Positions 35,294 to 47,703 are shown, numbered from the stretch's first letter. The stretch: 64,000 bases of DNA from Kitagawia praeruptora (GCA_037693485.1 CM075350.1:129454001-129518000); one strand, 5' to 3'. Numbers and translations are program-made. The notes: generated by a model not told the origin, from the letters alone.

Positions 35294-37193
35294 AGTCATC
35301 CAACCTCTGACTAGATGGTTCTTGTGTTACAGTGACTGTGATCTGATATTTCCTACTATTCACCACTGGTGCAATAGTATCTTCTGTTGACTGCTTCTCT
35401 CTATCTACTTCCTCCAGTTGTTCACCTTGAGCTGAGGCATCTTCAATAATGACATCTTTGTCAAATAAATATGCATGAAGTGATTGAAGTGCAACATGCT
35501 TCGAGAGTCCAAATTTCTTGACTAATTGTCTTCTGACAGATACATAGAAATACATCTTCATTAAGTCAAGTCTTTGATGTAGAAGTCCATATTCATCTAG
35601 AAATAAAAGTTTTGGTACTCTTTCAACCAAAAAATTTAGAACAGGCCTTGACAACTTCACTTTGAGAGAAATTAGTCCCATAGCCAGTCTGTATGATAAT
35701 GTAGTTTCCCATGAAGAATCAATGTCCAGATCTCTCTTGTCAAATACTGACATAGATGTAGCTTGATGTGTAGAAACCTGCATAATGTTAGTTGGACTAG
35801 ACTCTGTGTGTGTAGGTGACAATTGAATCTTTCTCCTTGTTCTCCTGGTATAGTGAGCAAAAGATTTATCCTGAGAAGACTCAAGAGGTGTAGACACAGA
35901 ATTGATCTTGGGATGAGATCTTTGTTCAATAGACACAGTCTTTTGAGAGACAGTATCCAGTAACTGTTTTCCCTTTTTAATAACTACAGCCTTTTGGGAG
36001 ACTGCAGCCTGGCTGTGGCTAGGTTTTTCATCTCTATGTGCTAACAAAGAAAGTTGAATTGTAGCCTTCAATTCTGCTCTCTCAGCAAGAGTTAAATCAT
36101 CATCATCTTCACTAGAATTACTACTACTTGACACAACAAATCTTCTCTTCCTTACAACTGATGTCTTTTGAGAAACACCAGAGGTTGGTTTCTTTGAAAC
36201 AATAGGCTGTGGATCAAAATTTGGTTCTTGAATTGTTTCAAAGACTATAATGTTTTGGGCTTCATAGGTAGACACAGGTGGGTTCTCCTCCAATTGAGAT
36301 TCCTGAGCCATTTCACCACAAAAGAAAGAAGAATTGTAGAAAGTAGGAAGATGAGTTTTAAGAATTACCTGAAAATAATGTGGATAGTGAATTGCAGGTA
36401 TTTCATCTAGATTCTTTTCATTGTCCTTCTTTGTAATGTCAGAGAAAATTCTCTTTTGCTGTTCATAAGAAGAAACACAATGTTCCCTACCAAATCTAGC
36501 TTCAACATCAGGAATAAAATGATTAATAAACATTTGCATAAATCTATGATAATAAACCATTTTCCTGTTTTGATCTCTTGACCCAAGTTTAATACTCATC
36601 TGACTTAAGATAATGTGACCAATGTTAATTACTCTGTCATAAGGCAAACTATAAGCAATATGTGATGTAACAGAAGTAATTTGCTGAAAAGAACTACATT
36701 TACCAGTAAAACATTTAGCAATTTGATCAAAGTAAAAAGACCATTCCTTTCTAAGAAAAGACCTATTCAACTGGCTCATGTTGTCTAGAGGTCCACTATA
36801 ACCTAATTCAGACAACATAGTTCTTATATTATCATCAGATGGTACATTCTCATAAATATCAGTAACAGGTAAGCAAAGTACTGAATTAATAACAGATTCA
36901 GTAATGTCAAATGAATCTTGTCCTAAGTGTAGAACAATCTTACCTGATTGACTCTGAGTAGAATCAATTACCTCAGCATTCTCCCAAGCTTGTGTAACAG
37001 CTGCTTGATTAATCTATGGAGATGCTGTCAATGCATAACTTAATGGTCCATTTGCCAGAAAGTCCATGATTGGATGAAAATCAGATGACACTCCTTCCTT
37101 GTTGGTGATAGCTGCTACATGATTGTTTGTCATAAAATCGAAGTCACCAAACTTGAAGGCTACTGATTTAGGTAATCTTCTTTGAGCTGCCAT
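35294..37193 (-). pseudogene. Sire-2 ORF3, N-terminal part
   Basis: The ATG at 37191-37193 opens a frame that runs to the Tekay-like insertion point, with one TAG at 37014-37016. It resembles Sire-1 ORF3: shared blocks include LRKEWS, an IAYSLPYDRVINIGHIIL-type block (AYALAYGKKIDVGQIIL-like in Sire-1) and a Y/F-x-RF(I/M)Q motif. These place both in the putative plant transposon protein family. The later part is Ser/Thr/Lys-rich and disordered, with DDDDLTLAERAELKATIQLS. No membrane segment is visible. It continues in frame at 19948. The role is unknown; it occupies the position of the env-like ORF of SIRE1. Confidence 0.75.
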
Positions 37194-38689
37194 TTTTGAT
37201 CTGAAAAGAACTTGAAAAATTCTTGAAATGGATTAGTGATTTTGAAAACTCAAGAGTGTGTTTGCTTTAGAGAATGTAAAATTAGAGAAAGCAATTACAC
37301 GATTAGAGTGTCAAAACAAATATATTTCACAAATCTTTCAGACCACTATCCCACGTTGACACGTAGATTGATAGGTGTCAGTCCCTGAAAAGTGCGGTGA
37401 CCCACGATTTTTGGAAAATAAAATCCAAAATTGATTTTCATGAAATAAATCAGGGTATTATCAAGGTAAAAATCAATACTGATCAGCTTCTTTTTCCTGT
37501 TGACCTCCCATCAAAATAGTTACAAAATGCAATGTGATTTAAAAATATAATTTTCAAATCCTGATGGTCACACATGAAATCCTGATCAATATCATCCTGA
37601 TTCCAGAGACTTAATATGGAGTTTCCACGTGGCATTTTTCTTTTATCTACAAAAGAAATAAACAATTAATCTGAACAAAAATCAATTGGTTAGATATATT
37701 TGATATTTCTTGAAAACAAGAAATACAGTCACACGCAATAATTAGCATCTGACTTCATTAAACTTCCAAATGACTGTTCAGCTTCTCACGTCTTTCTTTA
37801 AAAGAAACAGACACTTTATTCCATTCTCCATAAACCTTTCAATTTATTTTCTACTCAACAATGCTCCTCAAACCAAAATTCCCTTCAAATCCATTATTTA
37901 GATCTTTCATGGTCGATGAACATCCTGTTCTTGATCATCTCTTTGAAAAGACAACTTTTCTCATCGAACTAATCATGGATGGATTGGTTTTCGATAATAT
38001 CCAGAGGTTTTTCCTAGAACATCCATCTGTTGGATACAATCTTCCCTTAACCTCCTCAAAACTTGAGGATGAAGAATTTAGCCAAGAGTCTGAGGTTGAT
38101 CTTGATGGAGATGCTATTCATTTAAGTTAGCTGCTCTCATTCAAGTCGCCCAGACAAGGAATCCAAGAGTAGACAAATCTGTTCAAATCCCCTGATGGAT
38201 TTCTTGAGATGCTCCTTGTCCTGTACCTCAGAATTCATATCAATAAACAAGTATAGAATTATCAGTAGAAATTAGGCAAAAAGATGTTGTATTTCATTTC
38301 CATATATGTAATGATTTCAATTAATGAAAATATAATTTCTTTTTATCTACTTGTCTTTTGATTTTTGAATGATCTACAAATTATAAGTATGCAAATATTA
38401 AAACTTGCTAGTATAGACTTAACACATCACAGAATTAGATTACTACAAAAAATAAACGTCAGGATCTGAAACAATTTTCATAATCCTGATACTGACACAA
38501 TACTGATGACGTCAGCATCCTGATAACAAATCTAATCCTGATGATTATTAACAAGTCTATCATACTGAAATTTATCAAGGCAAAGTGTTATAGCTAAAGC
38601 ATTTAACGATCAAATATAGATCCTGACAAGAATATCAAGTCTATAAGCTAAAAACAACATACCTTGCTACATTTGCAGATGTTAAAGAT
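37194..38689. promoter_or_regulatory. Sire-2 pol-ORF3 spacer with LTR-type motifs
   Basis: A 1.5 kb spacer between the RNase H stop and ORF3. ATCCTGAT occurs exactly at 37558, 37579, 37594, 38483, 38517 and 38535, and ATACTGAT at 37476 and 38500. Their reverse complements (ATCAGGAT, ATCAGTAT) are repeated in the Sire-2 LTR. A tatattt word at about 37319 could be a TATA box for leftward transcription of ORF3. A divergent small reading frame lies at 37861-38130. The promoter function is inference. Confidence 0.5.
37861..38130 (+). CDS. Antisense 89-residue ORF in the Sire-2 spacer
   Basis: An ATG-to-TAG frame on the strand opposite to all Sire-2 genes. The product has a hydrophobic/acidic middle (LDHLFEKTTFLIELIMDGLV) and a strongly acidic tail (EDEEFSQESEVDLDGDA). 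Such a biased composition is not what random AT-rich DNA usually gives. It has no CCHC motif, signal peptide or family I recognise. Upstream is a tttaaaag word about 65 bases before the ATG. Antisense extra ORFs are known in some plant LTR retrotransposons, but I cannot link this one to them. It could still be chance. Confidence 0.45.
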   Translation: MLLKPKFPSNPLFRSFMVDEHPVLDHLFEKTTFLIELIMDGLVFDNIQRFFLEHPSVGYNLPLTSSKLEDEEFSQESEVDLDGDAIHLS

Positions 38690-39115
38690 CTAAAAATTTA
38701 ACATTCCTAACTCACTTACTAATCTACTGAATGTAGTCTCATCAAGTGGTTTAGTTAGAATATCTGCAAGCTGTTTGTCAGTAGGAACAAAATGAAGTTC
38801 CACAGTACCATTCTCAATATGTTCTCTAATAAAATGATACCTGACATCAATGTGCTTAGTCCTTGAATGTTGAACTGGATTTTCTGCAATTTTAATAGCA
38901 CTAGTATTATCACAAAACATAGAAATATTACTAAGTGTCATACCATAATCCATCAACTGATTTCTTATCCAAAGGAGCTGTGCACAACAACTGCCTGCTG
39001 CTATGTACTCAGCTTCTGCAGTTGAGGTTGAAACAGATTGTTGCTTCTTGCTTGCCCAAGAAATCAATCTATTTCCCAAGAATTGACATGTACCTGTAGT
39101 GCTTTTCCTGTCTAT
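38690..39115 (-). pseudogene. Sire-2 RNase H, cut off from RT
   Basis: The end of pol, separated from RT by the 8.6 kb gag-only element. It shows SWASKKQQSVSTSTAEAEY, DNTSAIKIAENPVQHSRTKH and the closing ADILTKPLDE, ending in TAG at 38690-38692. The frame continues correctly from 47704 once the insertion and one TCTAT copy are removed. Within itself the domain is intact. Confidence 0.9.
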
Positions 39116-41550
39116 TGATGTGCTAAAAATATGACAATTAAAATCGCAAGCGCACGATCTCGTTTTAGTAATTTTAGATTCGTTCCACAGGGACTAATTT
39201 ATTTCGCGATCCTTAAAATTTAATTTATTCGAACTAGGACAATTTTAGATTTTGGAAAATTTTTGATTTAATTTCCTAAAACTATTTTAAAAGAAATTTA
39301 AATTATTAATCTATTTCTAAATTAATTGATTAAAAATGAAAAGATCACAAACTAAATTATTCTAAAATTCTAATTTCGAATTAAATCTAGATTTTATTCT
39401 AACACTTATTTTTTATTTTTATTTTTTTAATCGGATTAAAATCTTATTTACAGCAAATTTTGGAAAACTTTTACATGATGCATTCGTAAAGTTAACAAGC
39501 CACATGAATCATAAATCAAGAAGGCCAAAACGAAACCATCGCTCTGCAAGGAATTACAAACTCCTTAAAAACGATTTTTTTTTACACAATCTCGACAGTC
39601 ATTGACTCAAAGCAGAACACAACTAAACCACTCGGAAAATCAACAGCAAAATAACAAAACCCATTCGAGAAGAGACGCCAAGACGACAGCGATTACACAG
39701 CAACATTACAATAGCAGGAACAAACAAACATCACAGTAAACCAACTCGAACTCAGGGGCAGCAAAAAACCGAAAACAATAACTCGAAAGTAACCAAGCAA
39801 CTACAATCCGAACAAACCAGTAGAACTCAAGATAACCGAGTCAAAAACAAAACTCCAAATCTTCCTAACAGCAACTAAAACGAAACTCAGCAGCAACTCG
39901 AAACTAACTCAACAAACTCTAATACTAAAACTCGGAAATTCGAACACCAAACTAACATTAAAAGAACTTGGTTTCAACACTCAGAACTCACACTGGACTC
40001 AGCAAAAACCAACAATTCTCAATCAAAAACTCATCAAGCACGAACTCAGCAATTCACAGCGACTAAGTAATGATTCACTACAACTCAGTAGACACACAAA
40101 AGAACTCTAAGCCCGAAATAACGAATACAAGGCGCAAGAAATTTATAATCGAAACAACCATAACTCATCGAAATCAAAAGGGGTTGGGGGCTTGGATTTG
40201 CAGCGAACAAAAAGAAGAGGGGAATTGGGAGATTGCGCGTGTAAATTGACATATGGGAAAGTGAGATATGGGTTCGTGAGATTTGAACAAAGAGAGAAGT
40301 GGCGAAGATGAGAGGGAGGAGGCTGTGGATTAATGAGTAAGAAAACAAGAAGAGAATCAGTGTGTGGTGTTTGTGCGAACAGAGAGAGGAGGACGGAGGC
40401 GAAAACAGGCGAGAGAGAGAGAGAGAGAAGAGGTCGCTAGAGAGGGGAAAGAACAGGGGAACTGGGTTTGATTTCTGAGAAAAACAGAGGTTTATTCGAA
40501 CAAAACCAATGGATAGGACAATAAAACAATGCTTTGAATTAAATAAAACAGAGATAAATAGGACTGTAAATTAATACTAATTTTTTTTTTAATTTATACT
40601 AACACATAAAACATAAAATTAAATCTACAATTAAAAATAATCAAACCCACAATAAAATTGAGATGTAAAGGGGTACAATTATAATTATTAACTAAGAACA
40701 AGAATTTAAAAATCGTTACTTTCAACACCAAGTGGTTAGCATTTCGCTACTTTGTCCACTAAACGGATTTACGAAAATAACGAAATTAATTCAACATAAA
40801 AAAAACAAGACAAGAAAATTAAGAGAGAATAAAACTTTGCATTAATGAAAGTATTTACAAGATTTAGAAAAATACTACAGAAATAAAGATGGAGCTACAA
40901 AATTTAGAGTAACTAAGGCTAAGATGTTTTATATTAAAAGTGTTAACAGGAATTGACAAAATGAAGAATTCAAAGCAAAAGTGCAGCTAGGGGCTATTCC
41001 CCCGGGTTCTCTTCTCTCCCTGCAGGCTCTCTAATTTATAGCAGTTGATAGGTTTTTTCCTTTGACAAAATCAACTCATCATACAAACTTTGTCAACATT
41101 CGGTGCCTAACATTGGTTGTTAGGAAAGGGTTCCGTAGAAATGCTTTTTAACTCGCACAACTTATAATCTTTAATTAATAAATAATTAATTTAATTCAGA
41201 AATTATAAAAATAAATACCTAATATTATTAGATATTTATAAATATAATTTTCTAATTTAAATAAAATATTTATTAACAAAAATTAAATTCTTATGTTCCG
41301 AGCTGCGGTCTACTGAGGGTCTGGAACCGGACTCCTTAAGCTTTCCCTTTTTCACCAAACTCCTAATTCTTTTGCCTTTTTGCATTTTGGTCATTTTCTT
41401 CTCTTTTTGGCCCTTCCTGCTCTTTATTCTTTTATTTTGCCATTTCTTTATTTTTCTTCAAATTTCCTGAAATGCAACAAAATAAATTATTAAAATACGA
41501 GTTCAAGCACTAAATAGGCAATAAAAATATGCAAAATTATGCACTTATCA
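39116..41550 (-). repeat. 3' LTR of the gag-only element
   Basis: 2,435 bp, a direct repeat of 45274-47703. It contains a (ga)n tract at about 40411-40430. The plus strand between about 39600 and 40080 is unusually C/A-rich (caactcgaac-type words). Confidence 0.92.
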
Positions 41551-42888
41551 AATGCCCCCATACCTATCTTTTGCTCGTCCTCGAGTAAAACAAAAAAGAA
41601 AAAATGCAGAATAAAAAAACTATACTCACTGTCGTAGGAATCACGGGTAATTTTAGGTTTACCAACCCGTTAAACCTATAGACGATCTCTACAGGAGGAG
41701 TGCTGTCTCCTAAGGGTTTACATAAGATATACCCATAAAATCTTTGAGATAAGTCAACAAGTATCCAACTTTCCTCTTTCAATCTAGCTTTCATTGGTGT
41801 CAACAAAATAATTTTGTAGGAAAATACATGCCTCATAGATTATTCTAATAATAGCCAGGTTATAGGTTCCCACAATCCACTTGAATAGACTCAAAAATTT
41901 TACAAAAAATCCCAAGGTGTGTAGTGAATTTTAAGGCCTATGATGGATAAAGTGCATACGAACATTTTCTCTTTTTCAACCAATATTGAACTGACCCAAT
42001 CTCTATCAAAACAAGTATCTAGCCAAAATTTACGTTCTTAGTAGTTAGACCGACCGTGCAATGGTTGAGGTCCCAAAAGACTTTTGCATCAATACCCATT
42101 TAGCGAGTTTTAGGTCAACAATCCCAGATCACAAAGGACCTTAGGTTGCTAGGCACAAAGTCCCCTCAGACTTACTTACTCGGGTTATCAATGAGCCCAA
42201 CCTAGCCGATTTCCCTACTAAGAATTTATTATTACAAAATTACACTAGCATTCTATAACTACAAATATTTATTGACTCTTTTTTTCTTTTTCTCTTTCTA
42301 CTTTTTTTTTTTGACACTATAGGAACAATTTTCGCAAATGTTTGATTCGACATTGTTTTAACATGTGGGTTCTCTCTCAGGTATCGAATAATATTCCTAT
42401 ACAATTCTTCCATCAAAAGTCTTGTGCAAATGTGCCGTCTTGGATTTTTAAGCAAAAATTTGTTCGACACAAGTTTCATGAGTGAAACCTCACTTGACTA
42501 AGTTCAAATCATCTAAAAGCATTATACATATAATTTTTTTGAAAAACCGTTAACACCAACTAGTTCTAAAGTTGAAGAGTGGGAAGGACAACTAAGCTTA
42601 AAATATCTCTATTTTTGGATTTTTTAAAATTTTTCATTTTTTTGGATTTTTCATTTTTTTTTATTTACACTAAACCCTCCCTCATACCTAAATCATGCAT
42701 TGTCCTCAATGTATGCAAATGCAAGAGAAAAGAGAAATGAGAAGGGAGAAAGTTGAGGAAATACCTGATAAGGGATGACGAAGACTGAAAATTTCTAAAA
42801 ACTACTAAAGAAAAACAACTCACACACGCACACATTGTAACTCCCCCATACCTACATTTGATTATGGGAGGTACAAAACAAATATTTA
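41551..42888 (-). other. 3' interior of the gag-only element, with PPT
   Basis: The complement of aatgcccccatacc at 41551-41564 is the likely polypurine tract. A 90-codon minus-strand frame (41836-41564) contains CKPLGDSTPPVEIVYRFNGL, and another at 42479-42240 ends in a Lys/Arg cluster (KKKSRKRKRKK). Neither has a family I recognise, and either may be a remnant. No enzyme domain is visible. Confidence 0.5.
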
Positions 42889-44379
42889 CTAACCAATACC
42901 TGCTCTCGGAAACACTATTTTTGTTATACAACCAACATATTTCAGGAACGAACCCACAAAAATAGCATAGACCACTCGAACGATCCGATTAGGCGTAAGA
43001 ATTAAACTCATATTCCTAACTTCATCCATAAACCATGAAGATGCTTCTTTTTGTTGTTTAAGCAAATTAATTACGATAAGATGTTGGTCATGAATATCAT
43101 GAGTTTCGATGAAAGACGGAGCACGAGTAGAAAATGAAGAAATAGAAACGGGTGGGGGTGGCTCTTCGAAAAATGTTTTACCAACAGAATTAGGATCACA
43201 AGAACTATCCATATGTTGGGTTTCCCATTTGAAACAAATATTCTTCATCTCTTCAAACATCTCTTCCGAGGTCAAATCCTTAAAAGATTCGTGCAGCTCT
43301 CGATTGGTCTCAAAATCTTGTTTAAGAAGAGACTCAATTTCATGATCGTCCAAATTTGACATTGAAACAACCTCCTCAACTAGATTAGCGCCTATTGGTT
43401 GAGTATGAAGTTCTTTGGGTTTTTCGGGAAGAGGTTTGGAAGATGAAAGGAAAAGTTCACTAGAAGAAGATGATGGTTGTCTAGGTGAAGCCACTAACTC
43501 AGAATCATCGGGCTTCTTCGTTTGACCTAGAGAAAGAATGATGTCAGCATTAGAATCTTCTTCGTGTGAATCACCACCGAAAGGAGTGTCAACTTGAACA
43601 TTAGACCTAGGAGAAATGATATCATCGAAAGTATCGATAGGTCTTTGAGTTATAAGAATTTCAGGGTTGACCTCGGGTGGATTCGGGGTGGTTATCGTCT
43701 CACGCTCGCACATGGTGGCTAATTGATTCATTTGAAATTCTAACTTAGATAAGGCTTGAGCATTAGAGTTCGAAATTTGCCTATCAGAAGTTATGGTTCG
43801 CATGAGGTTTGCTTGAGAAATCAATAAAGCCTCGATACTCTTTTCTAAGGTGTCAAGTTTCCTACTCGAATCATGAAATCCGGGTGGGTGGGCGGTTGTT
43901 TGAATTGAACTCAAATAAGGAACTTGACTCGGAATTGGATAAGAGTTTGGTTCTTGAAAATGTGGAGGCGGAGTTTGATAGCTATGACCTTGGTTCCATG
44001 AGAGATCGGGATAGTCTCTCCAACCGGAATTAGAAGACGATGTAAAATGGTCATTTCGAGAGGTTGGTTGAAACATGGCGTTGACTTGTTGAGATTCGGG
44101 GCCATGTTGAAAATCGAGACTCGAAGAGTTGAAATTTGGGCGCCAAGACGTGTGTGAAGGGCCATTAAGGGTTTCTAAAGCTTCAAGTCGTCTAGTAAGA
44201 GCATCTAATTGAGAGTCGATTGCAATATCGTTTTCACTATAATGCAAATCACTAAAAGTACTAAACGACTCGTTATATAAACTAGGTTCCATAGTTGACT
44301 CACACCACATCGTATTATCCGCTAACTCCTCATCAAAATCCCAACCTTGATAATAACGCTCCATAAATGCTACGTACAT
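42889..44379 (-). CDS. Gag-like protein of the non-autonomous element
   Basis: An uninterrupted 496-codon frame. The N-terminal 60 residues are acidic. Then comes a low-complexity Ser/Pro/Gln/Asn region with WRPNF and SWNQGHSYQTPPPHFQEP. A helical segment follows at about residues 170-225 (LDTLEKSIEALLISQANLMR, then ALSKLEFQMNQLATMCERE). This layout resembles the C-terminal part of Athila/Tat gag, where a coiled segment with Q-L-A follows a Pro/Gln/Asn-rich stretch. No zinc knuckle or protease motif is seen. The last 200 residues are acidic and end in KIVFPRAGIG. The gag assignment is by resemblance only. Its integrity in an otherwise enzyme-free element suggests that the protein has mattered for propagation. 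Confidence 0.65.
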   Translation of the reverse strand: MYVAFMERYYQGWDFDEELADNTMWCESTMEPSLYNESFSTFSDLHYSENDIAIDSQLDALTRRLEALETLNGPSHTSWRPNFNSSSLDFQHGPESQQVNAMFQPTSRNDHFTSSSNSGWRDYPDLSWNQGHSYQTPPPHFQEPNSYPIPSQVPYLSSIQTTAHPPGFHDSSRKLDTLEKSIEALLISQANLMRTITSDRQISNSNAQALSKLEFQMNQLATMCERETITTPNPPEVNPEILITQRPIDTFDDIISPRSNVQVDTPFGGDSHEEDSNADIILSLGQTKKPDDSELVASPRQPSSSSSELFLSSSKPLPEKPKELHTQPIGANLVEEVVSMSNLDDHEIESLLKQDFETNRELHESFKDLTSEEMFEEMKNICFKWETQHMDSSCDPNSVGKTFFEEPPPPVSISSFSTRAPSFIETHDIHDQHLIVINLLKQQKEASSWFMDEVRNMSLILTPNRIVRVVYAIFVGSFLKYVGCITKIVFPRAGIG

Positions 44380-45248
44380 GGTGAAGATTAATCAAGGATA
44401 AAACCACGTAGCAAGTAAGCGCGAAAATGCAACACACAAAATAAATGGTGAAAAATCAAAAGAAAAATCTAACCTAGGGTTCCTTATTAAACAAACTAGA
44501 CCTTGCTCCTAACTTTAAGGACCACCAAAAACTCGGTAAATCAGAATTTATTCTAACCGATCTGGCCAGGTAGGTGCAAGCATTGCCAAGAGGCTAAACA
44601 CCAGCCTAGACACCAAATCCTAATTGGCCAGGTAAGCTTTCGCTTGCCTAGACACCAAAGAGTCGGAATAATTAATGATTACTTAGTTTCTTAGGTACCT
44701 TCCTAATTGAGCACGAAATTCCTAGGGCAAACGTCTAATTAATTTTAATAAAGCTACAAATGATGCAACAAACAACGATATATATACAAATGCGGTAAAC
44801 AAATATGGATGCATTACACTACGTGTCCTAATCTAAAAGAAAGAAGAATTTAACGTACCTTTGGGTCCTCCAGCAATCACCACAATTTATAAGGTACGAA
44901 AAATTAAAAACAAAGAAATAAAAATCTAGATGATGTGCTCCTAGATGATTAAATGCATGATGCAACAATTATGTATTTACAACTAATTTTTTTTTTAATT
45001 TTTTCAATTTTCAATTTTTTTGTGATTTTTGATTTTTTTGATTTTTTTTTGTGATTTTCTAAAAATAAAAAGGCGAAAAGAGTGAGATTCGGGTTACCGA
45101 AGCACGCTTCCAGAAATTCCAATTAGTTCCGAGCTCCGTGAGAAGATTCCCGTAATTCCAAACTTTCCCAAAAAAAACGAAATAAAAATAAGGCAAGCAA
45201 AAGAAAACTAATCCGAAAAATTAAAAATTAAGGCGCGAAAAATATTTA
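44380..45248 (-). other. Leader between primer site and gag-like ORF
   Basis: About 870 bp without a convincing frame. It includes T-rich low complexity at about 44990-45060 and a repeated aggtaagc/ttgcctagacacc word pair near 44570-44660. Confidence 0.5.
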
Positions 45249-45267
45249 GTCCCCGGCAGGGGCGCCA
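45249..45267 (-). other. Primer binding site, TGGCGCC type
   Basis: The minus strand reads TGGCGCCCCTGCCGGGGAC, six bases after the LTR. It resembles the TGGCGCCGTTGCCGGGGA site of Athila/Tat elements except for two central bases. Confidence 0.8.
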
Positions 45268-45273
45268 AAAACT

Positions 45274-47703
45274 TGATGTGGTAAAAATATGACAATTAAA
45301 ATCGCAAGCGCACGATCTCGTTTTCGTAATTTTAGATTCGTTCCACAGGGACTAATTTATTTCGCGATCCTTAAAATTTAATTTATTCGAACTAGGACAA
45401 TTTTAGATTTTGGAAAATTTTTGATTTAATTTCCTAAAACTATTTTAAAAGAAATTTAAATTATTAATCTATTTCTAAACTAATTGATTAAAAATGAAAA
45501 GATCACAAACTAAATTATTCTAAAATTCTAATTTCGAATTAAATCTAGATTTTATTCTAACACTTATTTTTTATTTTTTTAATCGGATTAAAATCTTATT
45601 TACAGCAAATTTTGGAAAACTTTTACATGATGCATTCGTAAAGTTAACAAGCCACATGAATCATAAATCAAGAAGGCCAAAACGAAACCATCGCTCTGCA
45701 AGGAATTACAAACTCCTTAAAAATGATTTTTTTTTACACAATCTCGACAGTCATTGACTCAAAGCAGAACACAACTAAACCACTCGGAAAATCAACAGCA
45801 AAATAACAAAACCCATTCGAGAAGAGACGCCAAGACGACAGCGATTACACAGCAACATTACAAAAGCAGGAACAAACAAACATCACAGTAAACCAACTCG
45901 AACTCAGGGGCAGCAAAAAACCGAAAACAATAACTCGAAAGTAACCCAGCAACTACAATCCGAACAAACCAGTAGAACTCAAGATAACCGAGTCAAAAAC
46001 AAAACTCCAAATCTTCCTAACAGCAACTAAAACGAAACTCAGCAGCAACTCAAAACTAACTCAACAAACTCTAATACTAAAACTCGGAAATTCGAACACC
46101 AAACTAACATTAAAAGAACTTGGTTTCAACACTCAGAACTCACACTGGACTCAGCAAAAACCAACAATTCTCAATCAAAAACTCATCAAGCACGAACTCA
46201 GCAATTCACAGCGACTAAGTAATGATTCACTACAACTCAGTAGACACACAAAAGAACTCTAAGCCCGAAATAACGAATACAAGGCGCAAGAAATTTATAA
46301 TCGAAACAACCGTAACTCATCGAAATCAAAAGGGGTTGGGGGCTTGGATTTGCAGCGAACAAAAAGAAGAGGGGAATTGGGAGATTGCGCGTGTAAATTG
46401 ACATATGGGAAAGTGAGATATGGGTTCGTGAGATTTGAACAAAGAGAGAAGTGGCGAAGATGAGAGGGAGGAGGCTGTGGATTAATGAGTAAGAAAACAA
46501 GAAGAGAATCAGTGTGTGGTGTTTGTGCGAACAGAGAGAGGAGGACGGAGGCGAAAACAGGCGAGAGAGAGAGAGAGAGAAGAGGTCGCTAGAGAGGGGA
46601 AAGAACAGGGGAACTGGGTTTGATTTCTGAGAAAAACAGAGGTTTATTCGAACAAAACCAATGGATAGGACAATAAAACAATGCTTTGAATTAAATAAAA
46701 CAGAGATAAATAGGACTGTAAATTAAAACTAATTTTTTTTTTAATTTATACTAACACATAAAACATAAAATTAAATCTACAATTAAAAATTATCAAACCC
46801 ACAATAAAATTGAGATTTAAAGGGGTACAATTATAATTATTAACTAAGAACAAGAATTTAAAAATCGTTACTTTCAACCCCAAGTGGTTAGCATTTCGCT
46901 ACTTTGTCCACTAAACGGATTTACGAAAATAACGAAATTAATTCAACATAAAAAAAACAAGACAAGAAAATTAAGAGAGAATAAAACTTTGCATTAATGA
47001 AAGTGTTTACAAGATTTAGAAAAATACTACAGAAATAAAGATGGAGCTACAAAATTTAGAGTAACTAAGGCTAAGATGTTTTATATTAAAAGTGTTAACA
47101 GGACTTTACAAAATGAAGAATTCAAAGCAAAAGTGCAGCTAGGGGCTATTCCCCCGGGTTCTCTTCTCTCCCTGCAGGCTCTCTAATTTATAGCAGTTGA
47201 TAGGTTTTTTCCTTTGACAAAATCAACTCATCATACAAACTTTGTCAACATTCGGTGCCTAACATAGGTTGTTAGGAAAGGGTTCCGTAAAAATGCTTTT
47301 TAACTCGCACAACTTATAATCTTTAATTAATAAATAATTAATTTAATTCAGAAATTATAAAAATAAATACCTAATATTATTAGATATTTATAAATATAAT
47401 TTTCTAATTTAAATAAAATATTTATTAACAAAAATTAAATTCTTATGTTCCGAGCTGCGGTCTACTGAGGGTCTGAAACCGGACTCCTTAAGCTTTCCCT
47501 TTTTCACCAAACTCCTAATTCTTTTGCCTTTTTGCATTTTGGTCATTTTCTTCTCTTTTTGGCCCTTCCTTGCTCTTTATTCTTTTATTTTGTCATTTCT
47601 TTATTTTTCTTCAAATTTCCTGAAATGCAACAAAATAAATTATTAAAATACGAGTTCAAGCACTAAATAGGCAATAAAAATATGCAAAATTATGCACTTA
47701 TCA
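45274..47703 (-). repeat. 5' LTR of the gag-only element
   Basis: 2,430 bp, the partner of 39116-41550. A 6-base length change in a T-rich run near 45570 and about 20 substitutions separate the copies. Confidence 0.92.

Larger units (their letters stand above)
39116..47703 (-). mobile_element. Non-autonomous Ty3/gypsy-type element with only a gag-like ORF
   Basis: An 8,588-bp element inserted in Sire-2 pol, with TCTAT duplications at 39111-39115 and 47704-47708. Its 2.43 kb LTRs start TGATGTG and end CTTATCA. The primer site is of the TGGCGCC type used by Athila/Tat elements. The 3.7 kb interior has one good frame (496 codons), gag-like, and no protease, RT or integrase. This fits TR-GAG-like or LARD-type elements that borrow enzymes from an autonomous partner. 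The LTRs differ at roughly 20 positions (about 0.8%), so it is younger than its host and probably older than the Tekay-like insertion. Confidence 0.88.

Noticed and set aside
39600..40080. CRISPR-like or satellite array in the LTR of the gag-only element
   Set aside because: The caactcgaa words are irregularly spaced with no constant repeat or spacer length. It is only compositional bias.
40085..40348. 87-codon frame with a signal-peptide-like start
   Set aside because: It lies inside an LTR, repeats in the other LTR (46237-46500), and covers the purine-rich ga tract region. No homology is recognised.
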